The position numbers and the translations under genes are program-made. Below are positions 1-9,219 of a stretch of DNA of 64,000 bases, piece by piece (within the stretch, counting starts at the first letter, position 1; each line of letters opens with the position of its first letter). This DNA is from Polyangiaceae bacterium (GTDB lineage: Bacteria > Myxococcota_A > Polyangia > Polyangiales > Polyangiaceae): the NCBI GenBank assembly GCA_041389725.1, contig JAWKRG010000015.1:62001-126000 (forward strand), written 5' to 3'. Below the pieces are notes generated by a model, which saw only the letters and a list, made by a program, of their open reading frames with translations, was not told the DNA's origin and ran no database searches.

Positions 1-43
1 GTCGGAATCGACGCGGCGGGAGGGAGCGTCCGGACAGCACCAC

Positions 44-1366
44 TCAACCCTCCGCGGAGAGAATCCCTTGCTCCCCCTCGCTACGCCCAATCACCACCGC
101 CGCCGTCGTGTCGCCGAGCACGTTGACCGCGGTACGACACATGTCCAGCACACGGTCGACGGCGAGAATCAGGCCCACCGCTTCGAGGGGCAGACCGATG
201 GTGGTGAGAATCAGCGTGATCGCCACCAAGCTCGCGGCAGGAATCCCAGCCACGCCCACGGACGTGAGTAGCGCGACGACGACCACGGTCAGCATTTGAC
301 CGACGCTGAGGTTCAGGCCGTAGGCTTGCGCGATGAACATGGCGGCGACGCACTCGTATAGGGCAGTGCCATCCATGTTCACAGTAGCGCCGAGGGGCAA
401 AGTGAAAGACGTCACCCGCTTGCTCACGCCAGCGCGGCGCTCCACGCAGTCGAGGGTCAGAGGCAAGGTCGCCGACGACGACGCGGTAGAAAAGGCCATG
501 AGCAGCGCGGGAGCCACCGCCTTGTAGTGCCGCCATGGGCTGACCCTACCCAGCAAGCGCAGCAGCAGCGGCAGCGAAACGAAGGCGTGCGCAGCGAGGG
601 CCAGCAACACCACCACCGCGAAAGTCAACAGCGGGCGCAGGGCGCCGAACCCCGTGGTCAGCACCACCTTCGCCACCAAGAAGAACACCCCGAGGGGTGC
701 GAAGCGCATGACCCAGTCGGTCATGAGCAACATGATCTCGTACACGCCGTTCCAGAAGTCGCCGACCACCGCACCGTAGCGCTTGGGCACCTTGGTGAGC
801 ATGTAGCCGAAGAGCAGCGAGAAGAAGATCAGGCCGAGCATCTGGCCGTCCGCCGCGTCCTTGAACACGTTCTCTGGCACCAACCGGAGGAATACCTCTG
901 CAACGTCCTTCTGCGATCGCCCCGCCACCTTGGCAGAGACCGAGGCAGTGTCCGCAGACAGCCCAATCAGGTCCTTGGCGGGCTTGCCGTCGACGACGCC
1001 CGGCTCGACCGCCACCACCAGCGCCAGGCCCAGCACAATCGCCAGCAGGGAGGTGACCAGGTAGTAGCCAACCGTCTTGAGCCCGAGGCGCCCGAGATCC
1101 GCGGTCCCCCCCATGCCCGCGACCGCCGTGATGATCGACGCGACGATCAGCGGCACTACCAGCATCTTGAGTGCCCGCAAGAACAGCGCTCCGAAGAACT
1201 CGCAGATCTGTACCGCGCCCACACCGAAAAGCGCCGTGCTCGCGGGCAAGGTGAGCCCAAGAGCCACCGCCCCCAGCAGGGCAATCAAGATCTGCGTGTG
1301 TAGCTTGAGCTTCGGCACGGGCCGCCGCAGGGTATCCGAATCCTCGAGCAATGCGGAGCGCGACAC
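44..1366 (-). CDS. dicarboxylate/amino acid:cation symporter (DAACS family)
   Basis: 440 aa with a GTG start. It probably takes up dicarboxylates or acidic amino acids with Na+ or H+ across the inner membrane, like GltP and DctA. The sequence is hydrophobic from residue 25 on, with about eight membrane segments. It carries the family's Ser-rich re-entrant loop (ASSSATLPL) and the NMDGTALY motif that forms the cation and substrate site. Length matches the family norm of 400-450 aa. It is transcribed divergently from the cation antiporter at 1411, with 44 bases between. The substrate cannot be settled from sequence. No -10-like hexamer or ribosome site is clear before this start, so a shorter N-terminus is possible. 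Confidence 0.93.
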   Translation of the reverse strand: MSRSALLEDSDTLRRPVPKLKLHTQILIALLGAVALGLTLPASTALFGVGAVQICEFFGALFLRALKMLVVPLIVASIITAVAGMGGTADLGRLGLKTVGYYLVTSLLAIVLGLALVVAVEPGVVDGKPAKDLIGLSADTASVSAKVAGRSQKDVAEVFLRLVPENVFKDAADGQMLGLIFFSLLFGYMLTKVPKRYGAVVGDFWNGVYEIMLLMTDWVMRFAPLGVFFLVAKVVLTTGFGALRPLLTFAVVVLLALAAHAFVSLPLLLRLLGRVSPWRHYKAVAPALLMAFSTASSSATLPLTLDCVERRAGVSKRVTSFTLPLGATVNMDGTALYECVAAMFIAQAYGLNLSVGQMLTVVVVALLTSVGVAGIPAASLVAITLILTTIGLPLEAVGLILAVDRVLDMCRTAVNVLGDTTAAVVIGRSEGEQGILSAEG

Positions 1367-1410
1367 TACTTGGCTTTTGCCGTCACGCGACCTAGAGGGT
1401 AGGGCAAGCC

Positions 1411-2355
1411 GTGCTGGTCGACGTTCTGCTGCTGCTACTGGGCATCGTCATGCTCTATTTTGGAGCCGAATGGCTGGTGCGAGGAGCCGCGGGCTTGGCT
1501 CGCGCATTCGGCGTCAGCCCTCTCGTGGTGGGACTGACCGTGGTCAGCTACGGCACCAGCGCGCCGGAGCTCGCCGTGAGCACCGTGGCCGCCCTGGACG
1601 GGAAACCCGACATCGCGCTTGGCAACGTCGTTGGATCCAACATCGCCAATCTGGGCTTGATCCTCGGTGTCACCGCGCTGATAGCGCCACCCCGGGTAGA
1701 GGGACGCCTGATTCGGCGCGAGCTGCCGGTCCTGCTCCTGACTGCGCTGACCGTACCCCTGGTGCTGTTCGGCGGGCGCATCACGCGCCCCGAGGGAGCC
1801 GTGCTTGCGCTGAGCGCCGTCGTGTTCACCTATCTGACCTTCGGTTGGGCACGGGCCGGTACTGACGAAGAAGCCGACGCGGTTCGGGACCCTGCAGCGG
1901 CGCCCACAGGCCGAGGCAAGATGCTCGTGCTGGCGCTACTGGGTCTCGGTGTCTTGCTCGTGGGCGGAAAGGTCTTCGTGCAAGGTGCAGTGGGACTCGC
2001 TCTTACCATGGGCATGAGCGAGCGCACGGTTGGACTGACGATCGTGGCGGTTGGCACCAGCTTGCCCGAGCTTGCAGCATCGGTGGTGGCTGCCACCCGC
2101 GGTCACTCCGCCTTGGCCGTTGGCAACGTGGTCGGGTCGAACATCTTCAACGTGTTGCTGATCCTGGGAGCGACGAGCGTCATCACGCCCATTTCGGGTT
2201 CCCTGTCGGCGAACGCCTTCGACTTGTCCGTGATGATCGGACTCACGGTCGTTGCGATATTCATGATGCGGGGCAGGCGCGTGATCAGCCGCCTGGAAGG
2301 TGGCTTGTTGACCGCCATCTACGTCGGCTTTCTGGTCGCCCTCGCCCTGCAGTAG
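1411..2355 (+). CDS. calcium/sodium antiporter (CaCA family, YrbG type)
   Basis: 314 aa with a GTG start. It is an inner-membrane cation exchanger, likely Na+/Ca2+. Two inverted alpha repeats are clear: GTSAPELAVS followed by GNVVGSNIANLG in the N-terminal half, and GTSLPELAAS followed by GNVVGSNIFN in the C-terminal half. These hold the acidic ion-binding residues. About ten hydrophobic segments are visible, with a charged linker near residues 150-170, as in YrbG. It is divergent from the symporter upstream. The substrate ion is inferred from the family. Confidence 0.95.
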   Translation: MLVDVLLLLLGIVMLYFGAEWLVRGAAGLARAFGVSPLVVGLTVVSYGTSAPELAVSTVAALDGKPDIALGNVVGSNIANLGLILGVTALIAPPRVEGRLIRRELPVLLLTALTVPLVLFGGRITRPEGAVLALSAVVFTYLTFGWARAGTDEEADAVRDPAAAPTGRGKMLVLALLGLGVLLVGGKVFVQGAVGLALTMGMSERTVGLTIVAVGTSLPELAASVVAATRGHSALAVGNVVGSNIFNVLLILGATSVITPISGSLSANAFDLSVMIGLTVVAIFMMRGRRVISRLEGGLLTAIYVGFLVALALQ

Positions 2356-2458
2356 GCCTGCGACACCGCCTGGGAAGCATGTTGCGGGCCCAAACGTAGG
2401 TAGGGAAGTACGGATCCAGATCGCCCCCGGCCCCGCCCCCACCAACCAAAGAACGCGC

Positions 2459-2464
2459 TAGGCT
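2459..2464 (+). promoter_or_regulatory. -10-like hexamer TAGGCT before the M48-like gene
   Basis: TAGGCT ends 10 bases before the ATG at 2475, and no ribosome site lies between. A transcript from it would have a leader of only a few bases. Confidence 0.42.
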
Positions 2465-2474
2465 CCCCTTACCC

Positions 2475-3599
2475 ATGAGATCGCCCCGCTTCATCGCTTT
2501 GTCCGTGGCTCTCGCTGGCTTGACCACCCTTGCCTGCGAGTACTCGTCGAGTTCGTCACCACGCAGCGCAGCCAATCCGCCCCCGGGCTACTACGGCCAG
2601 CAACCACCGCCGGGCTATGGCCAGCCGGGGTACCAACAGCCCGGGCAACCCGGCTACGCGCCCCAGCCTGGCTACGGCACGCAGCCTCCTGCAGTAGGAG
2701 CGCCGCCCAATGGAGCGCCGCCCCCCAGCACGACGGCGCCCGCTCCGCCGCCGGTCACGAACTTGCCGCCCGTCGCCAACGACCCAATCAACGCCGTCGA
2801 CATCAACTTCCTGCGCACCCGCGCTCAAGCCGTGATCCAGGAGCTGATTGCCGCGCTGGGATCGCAGAATCAGTCCCGGGTCAACGGCATTCCGCTGATC
2901 GTCGACGATCGCGTCGGCAACGTGAACGCCTTTGCTGCCTGCACGCAGAGCGGCAAGAGTGTGATGTCGATCAGCGACGGGCTCTTGGACATCGAAGCGC
3001 ACCTGGCGCAAACGAAGGCCACGGACGAGATCTTCGGCACCAACAAGACCGACGAGTACATCAAGTACCTAGCCAAGTATCAGAAGCCCAACGCTCCGAT
3101 CGTCCGCCCGCCTGCCGGGTTCTTCAACCCGACGCAGCAGACCGACGCTCGAAAGGTCAAGCGCCAGCACGAGATCCTAGACGAGCAAATCGCGTTCGTG
3201 CTCGGACACGAGCTCGGCCACCACTATTTGGGGCACTTGCCCTGCACGGCATCTGGCGCGGGTGCCGTGACCGCAGCGGAAGCGGGGCACATCCTGTCCG
3301 GGGTGATCCCGATCTTCAACCAACCCAACGAACTCGCCGCCGACGTTGCCGGAACCCAGAACGTGCTTGCCGCCGGCAATCGCCGCGCCGCCTATCACTG
3401 GACCGAGAACGGCGGCCTGCTCACCATGCAGTTCTTTTCGGGCCTCGACAGCTTCTCCCCTGTGGACATCGTGTTCGGCTTCGAGCGCTCCCACCCGCCA
3501 CCTTTCGTGCGCACGCCCGTGATCAAGCAGACGGCAGCCAGCTACCGCTCGGGAAACACCAGCCCCCTGCCCTTTCCAATCCCCGGTTTCGGTTTCTGA
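2475..3599 (+). CDS. M48-like zinc metallopeptidase lipoprotein
   Basis: 374 aa. A signal peptide ends in a lipobox (LTTLAC, Cys21), so it is probably anchored in the envelope. Residues 35-105 are a Pro/Gly/Tyr/Gln-rich linker with repeated PGYGQ-like units. The catalytic domain has HELGHH at 245-250 (HExxH zinc site, H245/E246/H249) and ELAAD at 286-290, which supplies the third ligand as in M48 peptidases. A TAGGCT hexamer lies just before the ATG and supports this start. The substrate is unknown; M48 members often act in envelope protein quality control. Confidence 0.82.
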   Translation: MRSPRFIALSVALAGLTTLACEYSSSSSPRSAANPPPGYYGQQPPPGYGQPGYQQPGQPGYAPQPGYGTQPPAVGAPPNGAPPPSTTAPAPPPVTNLPPVANDPINAVDINFLRTRAQAVIQELIAALGSQNQSRVNGIPLIVDDRVGNVNAFAACTQSGKSVMSISDGLLDIEAHLAQTKATDEIFGTNKTDEYIKYLAKYQKPNAPIVRPPAGFFNPTQQTDARKVKRQHEILDEQIAFVLGHELGHHYLGHLPCTASGAGAVTAAEAGHILSGVIPIFNQPNELAADVAGTQNVLAAGNRRAAYHWTENGGLLTMQFFSGLDSFSPVDIVFGFERSHPPPFVRTPVIKQTAASYRSGNTSPLPFPIPGFGF

Positions 3600-3744
3600 G
3601 TCTGCCCGCGGTCGCCCGCAAGCCCTTCGCGGCCCTCGCCTCGCAGCAGGGGGGACCAAGCACGCGGAGCGTGCGAAGTTCTTGCACAATCCGCCTCGCT
3701 CTTGACCGAGCTGGGAGCCGTGACCCACTCTCCCCGAGGGCGCG

Positions 3745-4998
3745 ATGAGTGACAAGACCGAGGACCCGACCCCACGGCGCCTGCGCAAAGCCCGGGAAGA
3801 CGGCGACAGCCCGGTCTCCTCGGCCTTGGTTCAAGGTTTTGGCTTTCTGGTAGCGGTGGCCGTTGCGCCCGCCGCGCTGACGGCCACCGCGGCCCGTGCT
3901 GCGGACAGAATCGCGCGCAGCATCGACAGCCCAGGCGTGGGGATCTCGGCGGTGGACATAGCCCGCGACGTGACGACCCTCACGCTGCCCTTGGTAGGTG
4001 CCGCTGGCCTTGCCGCCCTGAGTGTGGGCCTGGTCCAGAGCGGGGGCGTGGTCACCGTGAAGAAGGTCACCCCGGATTTGTCTCGCGCCAATCCCGTGGC
4101 GGGAATGAAGAATCTCTTCAATTCGCAGCGCCTCATTGGTGTCGTGCGCTCCCTCGTATCCGCCGTGATCGTCGGCTACCTCGCCGTGCGACTTCTCCTC
4201 GACAATGCGAAAGACCTCGCCGCCAGCGCGGGAAGCGGCAGCGCGGCGGCAGTGGTCGCCGGCGTTCTGACCACCCGCCTGCTGTGGATCGCTGCCCTGG
4301 TGGGGCTGTGTCTGGGGGCGGTGGACCTGCTGGTCGTGCATTGGTCATGGCGCAAGCGCAACCGCATGACCAAGGACGAGGTGAAACGCGAGTACAAGGA
4401 AAGCGAAGGCGATCCCGAGATCAAAGCCGCGCGCAAGCGCGCTCACCAAGAGATGCTCGAGGGCGCGACCCTGCATGCCGTTCGCGATGCAACCGTCGTC
4501 GTGGTCAATCCCACCCACCTTGCCGTCGCTCTGCACTATCAAGAAGACGAAGACGACGCGGCACCGAAGGTCGTCGCTCAAGGACGCGGGGAACTCGCCC
4601 GTCGCATGATGGACGCCGCCCGCGCCTACTCCGTCCCCATCATCCGCGATGTGCCGGTTGCCCGGGCTTTGGTAGAGCTGGAAGTGGGAGACGAAATCCC
4701 CGAGGCACTCTACGAAGCCGTGGCCGAGATTCTCCGAAGCGTGGGCGAGTCCCAGGGCGAGCAGCGGCTGACTTCTCAAGCTGGAGGGCGCGACACCAGC
4801 GCTTCGCCAAAGCTCCGCCAGGTCTGCGCTGCCGCGTCTGCTCCGCATTGGAAGACAATTGCGCGGAAGCGCGCGATCACACGCTGCTACATGGTTGTCT
4901 TCAGCCTCGCGCGCGCGCAGGGCGTTGAAGTCCTTCCAACAAAGCGTCGCGCAGGCGATCAGCCCGTGCCAGAGCGACAGCAGCGCAAGGCCCGCTGA
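3745..4998 (+). CDS. FlhB/YscU-family type III export apparatus protein (orphan)
   Basis: 417 aa. FlhB/YscU proteins sit in the inner membrane at the base of flagella or injectisomes and switch substrate specificity after self-cleavage. The N-terminus (TEDPTPRRLRKAREDG) is typical, four membrane segments follow in residues 28-200, and the cleavage motif NPTH is at 255-258, followed by LAVALHY. The family C-terminal domain ends near ALYEAVAEILRSV (about residue 333). The remaining 80 or so residues have no family counterpart and look like read-through of non-coding DNA. No other type III secretion gene is in the window, so this is an orphan here. Injectisome versus flagellar origin is not settled. 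Confidence 0.88.
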   Translation: MSDKTEDPTPRRLRKAREDGDSPVSSALVQGFGFLVAVAVAPAALTATAARAADRIARSIDSPGVGISAVDIARDVTTLTLPLVGAAGLAALSVGLVQSGGVVTVKKVTPDLSRANPVAGMKNLFNSQRLIGVVRSLVSAVIVGYLAVRLLLDNAKDLAASAGSGSAAAVVAGVLTTRLLWIAALVGLCLGAVDLLVVHWSWRKRNRMTKDEVKREYKESEGDPEIKAARKRAHQEMLEGATLHAVRDATVVVVNPTHLAVALHYQEDEDDAAPKVVAQGRGELARRMMDAARAYSVPIIRDVPVARALVELEVGDEIPEALYEAVAEILRSVGESQGEQRLTSQAGGRDTSASPKLRQVCAAASAPHWKTIARKRAITRCYMVVFSLARAQGVEVLPTKRRAGDQPVPERQQRKAR

Positions 4999-5149
4999 CT
5001 GCGATCGATCGTGGCAACTCTTCGGCCAGGGCTTTGGCCTGGCGCAAGCAGCGAGGGCGGCGCGGCGTCGTTGCTGGCTTCAGCTATGCCCTCGAAGACG
5101 CAGTGCGATGTGGCGCGTTAAAGACGCCCCGGCTGACTCACTGGCGAGT

Positions 5150-6964
5150 TTACGAGCGCCGCAGTGTGGTCGCCGTCCCGCAAAGCTTGAATAGAGCGCG
5201 TCGCCGTCGGTGACTCTGCAGGAATTGAGGGCCGGGAGCGGGGTGGGTCAGGGAGACCGGTGATACGCTCTCGCGTTGCAGGCCAGCGCGGTCCGCAATC
5301 GCCCCCGTCGGTAGTCCGCAGGACTCCAGCACTTCCGGATCAACCGGTCTCCGGTGAAGCGATCGAACCCATCGGCGGTCTTCACCAGCCCGAAGGCGCG
5401 TGCTGCCGCGCCACCCGCGCCGCAGCAGTGGCGATCCGCCATCATCGCCGCCGAGTAGCGCATGCACCCCCGCCGTGACGGCCCCGAGCGTAGTGTCCTG
5501 AGCCGTCAACCAAGCGCAGGCGCGGCGATGAAGCCGCGCCCGCCGTGCCTCGGGAAGCGCCGCCAAGGCCACGTCGCGAATCGTCGCACAGTGAAACGCG
5601 ACGCGATCGTGCTGGTGGGTGAGCCAGCCGCGCTCTACCAGACGGGTGAGCGCGGACGCGATTTGGCTCGCCTCTTCGCGCTCCACCAAGGCAGCCAAGT
5701 CCGCATCCGTGGCGTCGCCGCCCCAAACCGCCAGTGCGCCAAGGAGCAGCTGCTCTGCCTCCGAAAACCATCGTAGTCGCCGCTCCACCCAGTACTGGGC
5801 AGGCTGCGGGCGATTGCGTCCGGCTACACTGACGCGCAGTGCGGCGTGGCCATCGCGCGTGAGCAGGAGACCGCTTTCGACGGCCTCGAGCACGGACTCA
5901 CGAATTCCGAGGGCACCACCGCCGCCGCGATGGGCCAGTCGAGCTGCGTCCCGTTCCGCGAGGTCCGGGATCAGAGCGTGAACCATCGCGCGAGCCGTGA
6001 CCTCCGTGAAATGCGCCAGCTCGAAATGTACGTTCTTGGTGCCACTGGGCTCGATCTTGCGAGCCACGACGCCGATGCCGCCGCGGGTCCGCGCCGCATG
6101 GATTGCCTCCAGGGTGTCCATGTCCACGCGATCGGCGTCGTCGATGAGCACCACGCCTCCGGGACCGAGAGCGGTCTGCACCAGCTCGGCCGAACTGTCC
6201 AACTCGAGCCCCTCACCCGCGAGTAGGCCTTCGAGGGAAGAGGCGAGCGCCGGAGGAAGCTCCGTGGGACCGAAATGCCGGAATGCGTCGCGCAGCGCGC
6301 CGAGGGGTTCACCGAGGCGGGGGCGCACCATCATGGTGCGCGCGATGCTGACGTGGCGCGAGAGTTCGCACAGCGCGCGCGTGCCTCCCGCGCCACGGGG
6401 CCCCCAGACCTCCAACATCGCGCCGGGAGCGGGAACCGTGGGTAGCGGTGTGCTCAGCCAAGTCGACGCTTCCGGCGCGCGGGATACGGATCCAGGGCGC
6501 AGCGGCAAGCTGAGATCCAGGCGCAATCCACGAACACGCTCCTTGCCCAACAAGCCGAGGCGCGTGCCGCGGGTCAGCACTTCGCCGCTCTGCGCTTGGG
6601 GCAACGTCGGCGAAAGCAGGACCTCACCGACCCGCGCGATGCGGGCTAACTGCGTCGCCCGCACCAACCCTTCCCCCCAGGAGAGCGCGACCTTCGAGCC
6701 GGCTTCGACCTGGACGTCCAAGGTGCCCTGCGCAACACCGGCGGAGCACTGCTCGGGCAGTGCCATCACCAACTCGACCGCATCCTCGATTGCGTCCGGA
6801 TCGAAGTCGAAGGCCACGGAGCCGCTTTGCCAGGCCACGATGCGCCCGCCCTGGGCTTCCGCCCGACGAACGAGTTCGGCAAGCCCGACATCCGTCTCTG
6901 CACGGCCGCGCTGGCGCACGCACAGCACGAGCCGCTCGGGGACCATGTCGAGAATCTGTGTCAC
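5150..6964 (-). CDS. cyclase-homology/ATPase-like regulatory protein, probably damaged at the 3' end
   Basis: 604 aa as read, starting at a GTG three bases after the PspA-family stop. Residues 1-170 resemble a degenerate class III cyclase homology domain: segments such as GEVLLSPTLPQ and the GLLGKERVRG end match its core, but the metal-binding Asp motif is missing. Residues 180-480 resemble a STAND/AAA ATPase with a Walker B-like GVVLIDDADR. The P-loop position reads GPRGAGGTR, lacking the Lys. Downstream of about 5460 the reading frame loses the high third-position GC of its neighbours, while the frame ending at 5248 gains it, which suggests a frameshift. Function is probably regulatory and non-catalytic; this is inference. 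Confidence 0.6.
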   Translation of the reverse strand: MTQILDMVPERLVLCVRQRGRAETDVGLAELVRRAEAQGGRIVAWQSGSVAFDFDPDAIEDAVELVMALPEQCSAGVAQGTLDVQVEAGSKVALSWGEGLVRATQLARIARVGEVLLSPTLPQAQSGEVLTRGTRLGLLGKERVRGLRLDLSLPLRPGSVSRAPEASTWLSTPLPTVPAPGAMLEVWGPRGAGGTRALCELSRHVSIARTMMVRPRLGEPLGALRDAFRHFGPTELPPALASSLEGLLAGEGLELDSSAELVQTALGPGGVVLIDDADRVDMDTLEAIHAARTRGGIGVVARKIEPSGTKNVHFELAHFTEVTARAMVHALIPDLAERDAARLAHRGGGGALGIRESVLEAVESGLLLTRDGHAALRVSVAGRNRPQPAQYWVERRLRWFSEAEQLLLGALAVWGGDATDADLAALVEREEASQIASALTRLVERGWLTHQHDRVAFHCATIRDVALAALPEARRARLHRRACAWLTAQDTTLGAVTAGVHALLGGDDGGSPLLRRGWRGSTRLRAGEDRRWVRSLHRRPVDPEVLESCGLPTGAIADRAGLQRESVSPVSLTHPAPGPQFLQSHRRRRALFKLCGTATTLRRS

Positions 6965-6967
6965 GGC

Positions 6968-7699
6968 TCAACTGTCTACGCGGATCTTCTTCTTCAGCGC
7001 CGACAGCTCGTCGTCGATCTCACTGGTTTCCGCCTTCTTGCCCGGCGCGGCCTCGCCGAACTCCAGCGCGCGGAACTTCGCTTCGACTTCGTCCTTCGTG
7101 AGCCCACCGGGGCCGCGTCCACCACCCAACGCCTCTTCCACTTCGCGCTGGGCTTGCACTGCCGCTTCGACGCCTTCGATCTGATCTTCCATGCGACGAA
7201 ACTCGCCGAAGGCACCCCCACCGGCTCGAGCCCCGAGGCCTTCGGCGCCGCCACCGGCCTTCGCCTGCTCGGCCTTCGCCGCCAGCGTTCCCTTCTTGGC
7301 CTCCAACTCCTCGAGCTTGCCCTCCATGCGCTCGAGCTCGGCCTTCATCTCGAGCGCGTTGCTGCGCTGCTCTCCGCGCAGCGCCTCGGCCCGGTCGCGT
7401 TCCTGGGTCAAACGCTTCTTCTGGACGAGAGCCTCGCGCGCCAAGTCGTCGTCGTCGTGCTTGACGGCCAACTCTGCGCGCTTCTCCCACTTGGCTACCT
7501 CGCCGTCCAGCTGCTCGACCTTGGCGCGAAGCTGCTTCTCGGCGGCCACGCTACGCACGACCTCTTGGCGAGCTGCCTTGAGTTGGTCGTGCATCTCTCG
7601 CAGCGTGAGATCGATGCTCTTCTTCGGATCCTCTGCCTTGTCCAACAGCGAGTTGAAGTTCGACGAGATGACTCGGCCCATTCGGTCGAAAATCCCCAT
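6968..7699 (-). CDS. PspA/IM30 (ESCRT-III-like) family protein
   Basis: 243 aa. PspA-family proteins bind and stabilise the inner membrane under stress. The start MGIFDRMGRVISSNFNSLLD and the following KAEDPKKSIDL are hallmark N-terminal PspA residues and fix the start at 7699 rather than an upstream TTG or GTG. The body is almost entirely charged alpha-helical coiled coil (residues 25-190), with a Gly/Ala-rich break near 165-180. A further short helical tail follows. It sits between lpdA and the cyclase/ATPase-like gene, three bases from the latter, so the two are likely co-translated. No pspF or sigma-54 enhancer gene is nearby. Confidence 0.9.
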   Translation of the reverse strand: MGIFDRMGRVISSNFNSLLDKAEDPKKSIDLTLREMHDQLKAARQEVVRSVAAEKQLRAKVEQLDGEVAKWEKRAELAVKHDDDDLAREALVQKKRLTQERDRAEALRGEQRSNALEMKAELERMEGKLEELEAKKGTLAAKAEQAKAGGGAEGLGARAGGGAFGEFRRMEDQIEGVEAAVQAQREVEEALGGGRGPGGLTKDEVEAKFRALEFGEAAPGKKAETSEIDDELSALKKKIRVDS

Positions 7700-7781
7700 G
7701 GCGCCGGAACTGTGCCATCCGCCCCGGTCCACGTCGAGACCGGAAGCCCGCCGGGCCAGAACGACCAAGAAATGTGGGGCC

Positions 7782-9191
7782 TCAGCGATTGACGACGTGG
7801 ATCGCGTGTCCGAGAGCGGCGGCGGAAGCTTCCATCAGCGCTTCGCCCAAAGTGGGGTGCGGATGCACGGTGAGCGCCATGTCCTCTGCCGTGGCGACCA
7901 TCTCGAGTGCGAGAGCGGCCTCGCTGATCAGGTCACTCGCGTTTGGGCCCACGATGTGGATGCCCAGGATGCGATGGTTCTTGGCATCGGACACGACTTT
8001 CACGAAACCGTCCGTTTCTCCCAGGCTCATCGCGCGGCCCAGCGCTGCAAAGGGGAACTTGCCCACCCGTACTTCGTGTCCGCGCTCTTTCGCCTGGACG
8101 TCCGTCATGCCCACGGTGGCGATCTCGGGATCCGTGAAGATGATGCCGGGAATGGTCACGAAGTCCTTGGCTGCCGCTTTGCCCGCCAATGCCTCGGCGC
8201 AGACTTCGCCCTCCTTGCTGGCCTTGTGGGCGAGCATCGGCGGTCCCGACACGTCGCCAATCGCCCAGATGCCCGGCACGTTCGTGCGGCATTGCTCGTC
8301 AGTGCTGACGAAGCCACGCGAGTCGATGGTCACACCCAGCTCTTCGAGTCCGATGCCTCGCGAGCGCGGCTTCATGCCCACCGCCACCAGCACCACGTCG
8401 CACTCGACGCGATCGGGAGCGCCCTTGCCTTCCAGGCGCACGACGACGCTGCCATCGGAAGCACGCTCGTAGCCAAGGGCCTTCGTGCCCTTGAATACCT
8501 TGGCGCCGCGCTTGGATAGCTTGCGCTCCACGATGCGCACACACTCCGGGTCGACCCCGGGCAACAGGGAGTCCGTCAGCTCGACGACCGTCAGCTCGGC
8601 GCCGAAGGCCTGATAGACCATGCCCAGCTCGAGCCCAATCACGCCACCACCCACGACGAGCAGCCTGCGCGGGATGGCGCTCAGACTCACGGCTTCGCGG
8701 GCGCCGATGACCTGCTTGCCGTCGAACTCGAAACCGGGGATTTGAATGGTGGCGCTACCCGTCGCCACCACGATGCCGCGCCGGGCGCTCAGCGTGCGTT
8801 TGTTTCCCTGCGCGTCGGTGACTTCCACCTGCGTGTTACTGACCAAGCGACCGCGTCCTTCAACGGGCGTTGCGGTGTTGGCCTTGAGCAACGTCCGCAC
8901 ACCGCCCGTGAGCTTCTTGACGATGCCGTCCTTCCAGCGCTGCATCTTTACGGCGTCGAGCTTGCGGTCACCGAACTCGAGCCCTTGCTGCTCTGCTTGC
9001 TCGGCCTTGTGGAACAAGTGCGCGGTGCTGATCAGCGCCTTGCTGGGAATGCAGCCCCAGTTGAGGCAAACGCCGCCATACTCCTCTTCCTCCACGCAGG
9101 CCACGCTGAGACCGAGCTGGCCGAGACGAATGGCGCAAACGTAGCCGCCAGGGCCGCCGCCCAACACGATGGCGTCGAAGGTGTCGCTCAT
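7782..9191 (-). CDS. lpdA: dihydrolipoyl dehydrogenase (E3)
   Basis: 469 aa. This flavoprotein reoxidises dihydrolipoamide with NAD+ for 2-oxoacid dehydrogenase complexes. The FAD site GGGPGG is at 11-16, the redox disulfide is C42-LNWG-C47, the NAD-binding motif is VVGGGVIGLELG, and the C-terminal active-site His-Glu segment reads HPHPTLGEA. Length is standard. It follows the E1 alpha gene by 28 bases, but TATAGG at 9200-9205 could give it its own promoter. Confidence 0.97.
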   Translation of the reverse strand: MSDTFDAIVLGGGPGGYVCAIRLGQLGLSVACVEEEEYGGVCLNWGCIPSKALISTAHLFHKAEQAEQQGLEFGDRKLDAVKMQRWKDGIVKKLTGGVRTLLKANTATPVEGRGRLVSNTQVEVTDAQGNKRTLSARRGIVVATGSATIQIPGFEFDGKQVIGAREAVSLSAIPRRLLVVGGGVIGLELGMVYQAFGAELTVVELTDSLLPGVDPECVRIVERKLSKRGAKVFKGTKALGYERASDGSVVVRLEGKGAPDRVECDVVLVAVGMKPRSRGIGLEELGVTIDSRGFVSTDEQCRTNVPGIWAIGDVSGPPMLAHKASKEGEVCAEALAGKAAAKDFVTIPGIIFTDPEIATVGMTDVQAKERGHEVRVGKFPFAALGRAMSLGETDGFVKVVSDAKNHRILGIHIVGPNASDLISEAALALEMVATAEDMALTVHPHPTLGEALMEASAAALGHAIHVVNR

Positions 9192-9199
9192 GGCGACGG

Positions 9200-9205
9200 C
9201 CTATA
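9200..9205 (-). promoter_or_regulatory. -10-like hexamer TATAGG before lpdA
   Basis: On the minus strand TATAGG ends eight bases before the lpdA ATG at 9191, inside the 28-base gap after the E1 alpha gene. Confidence 0.4.
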
Positions 9206-9219
9206 TCACGGATCGCGCG

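Noticed and set aside
4859..5194. Small plus-strand open frame after the FlhB-like gene
   Set aside because: It overlaps the doubtful FlhB extension in another frame, lacks a ribosome site and has no coding character.
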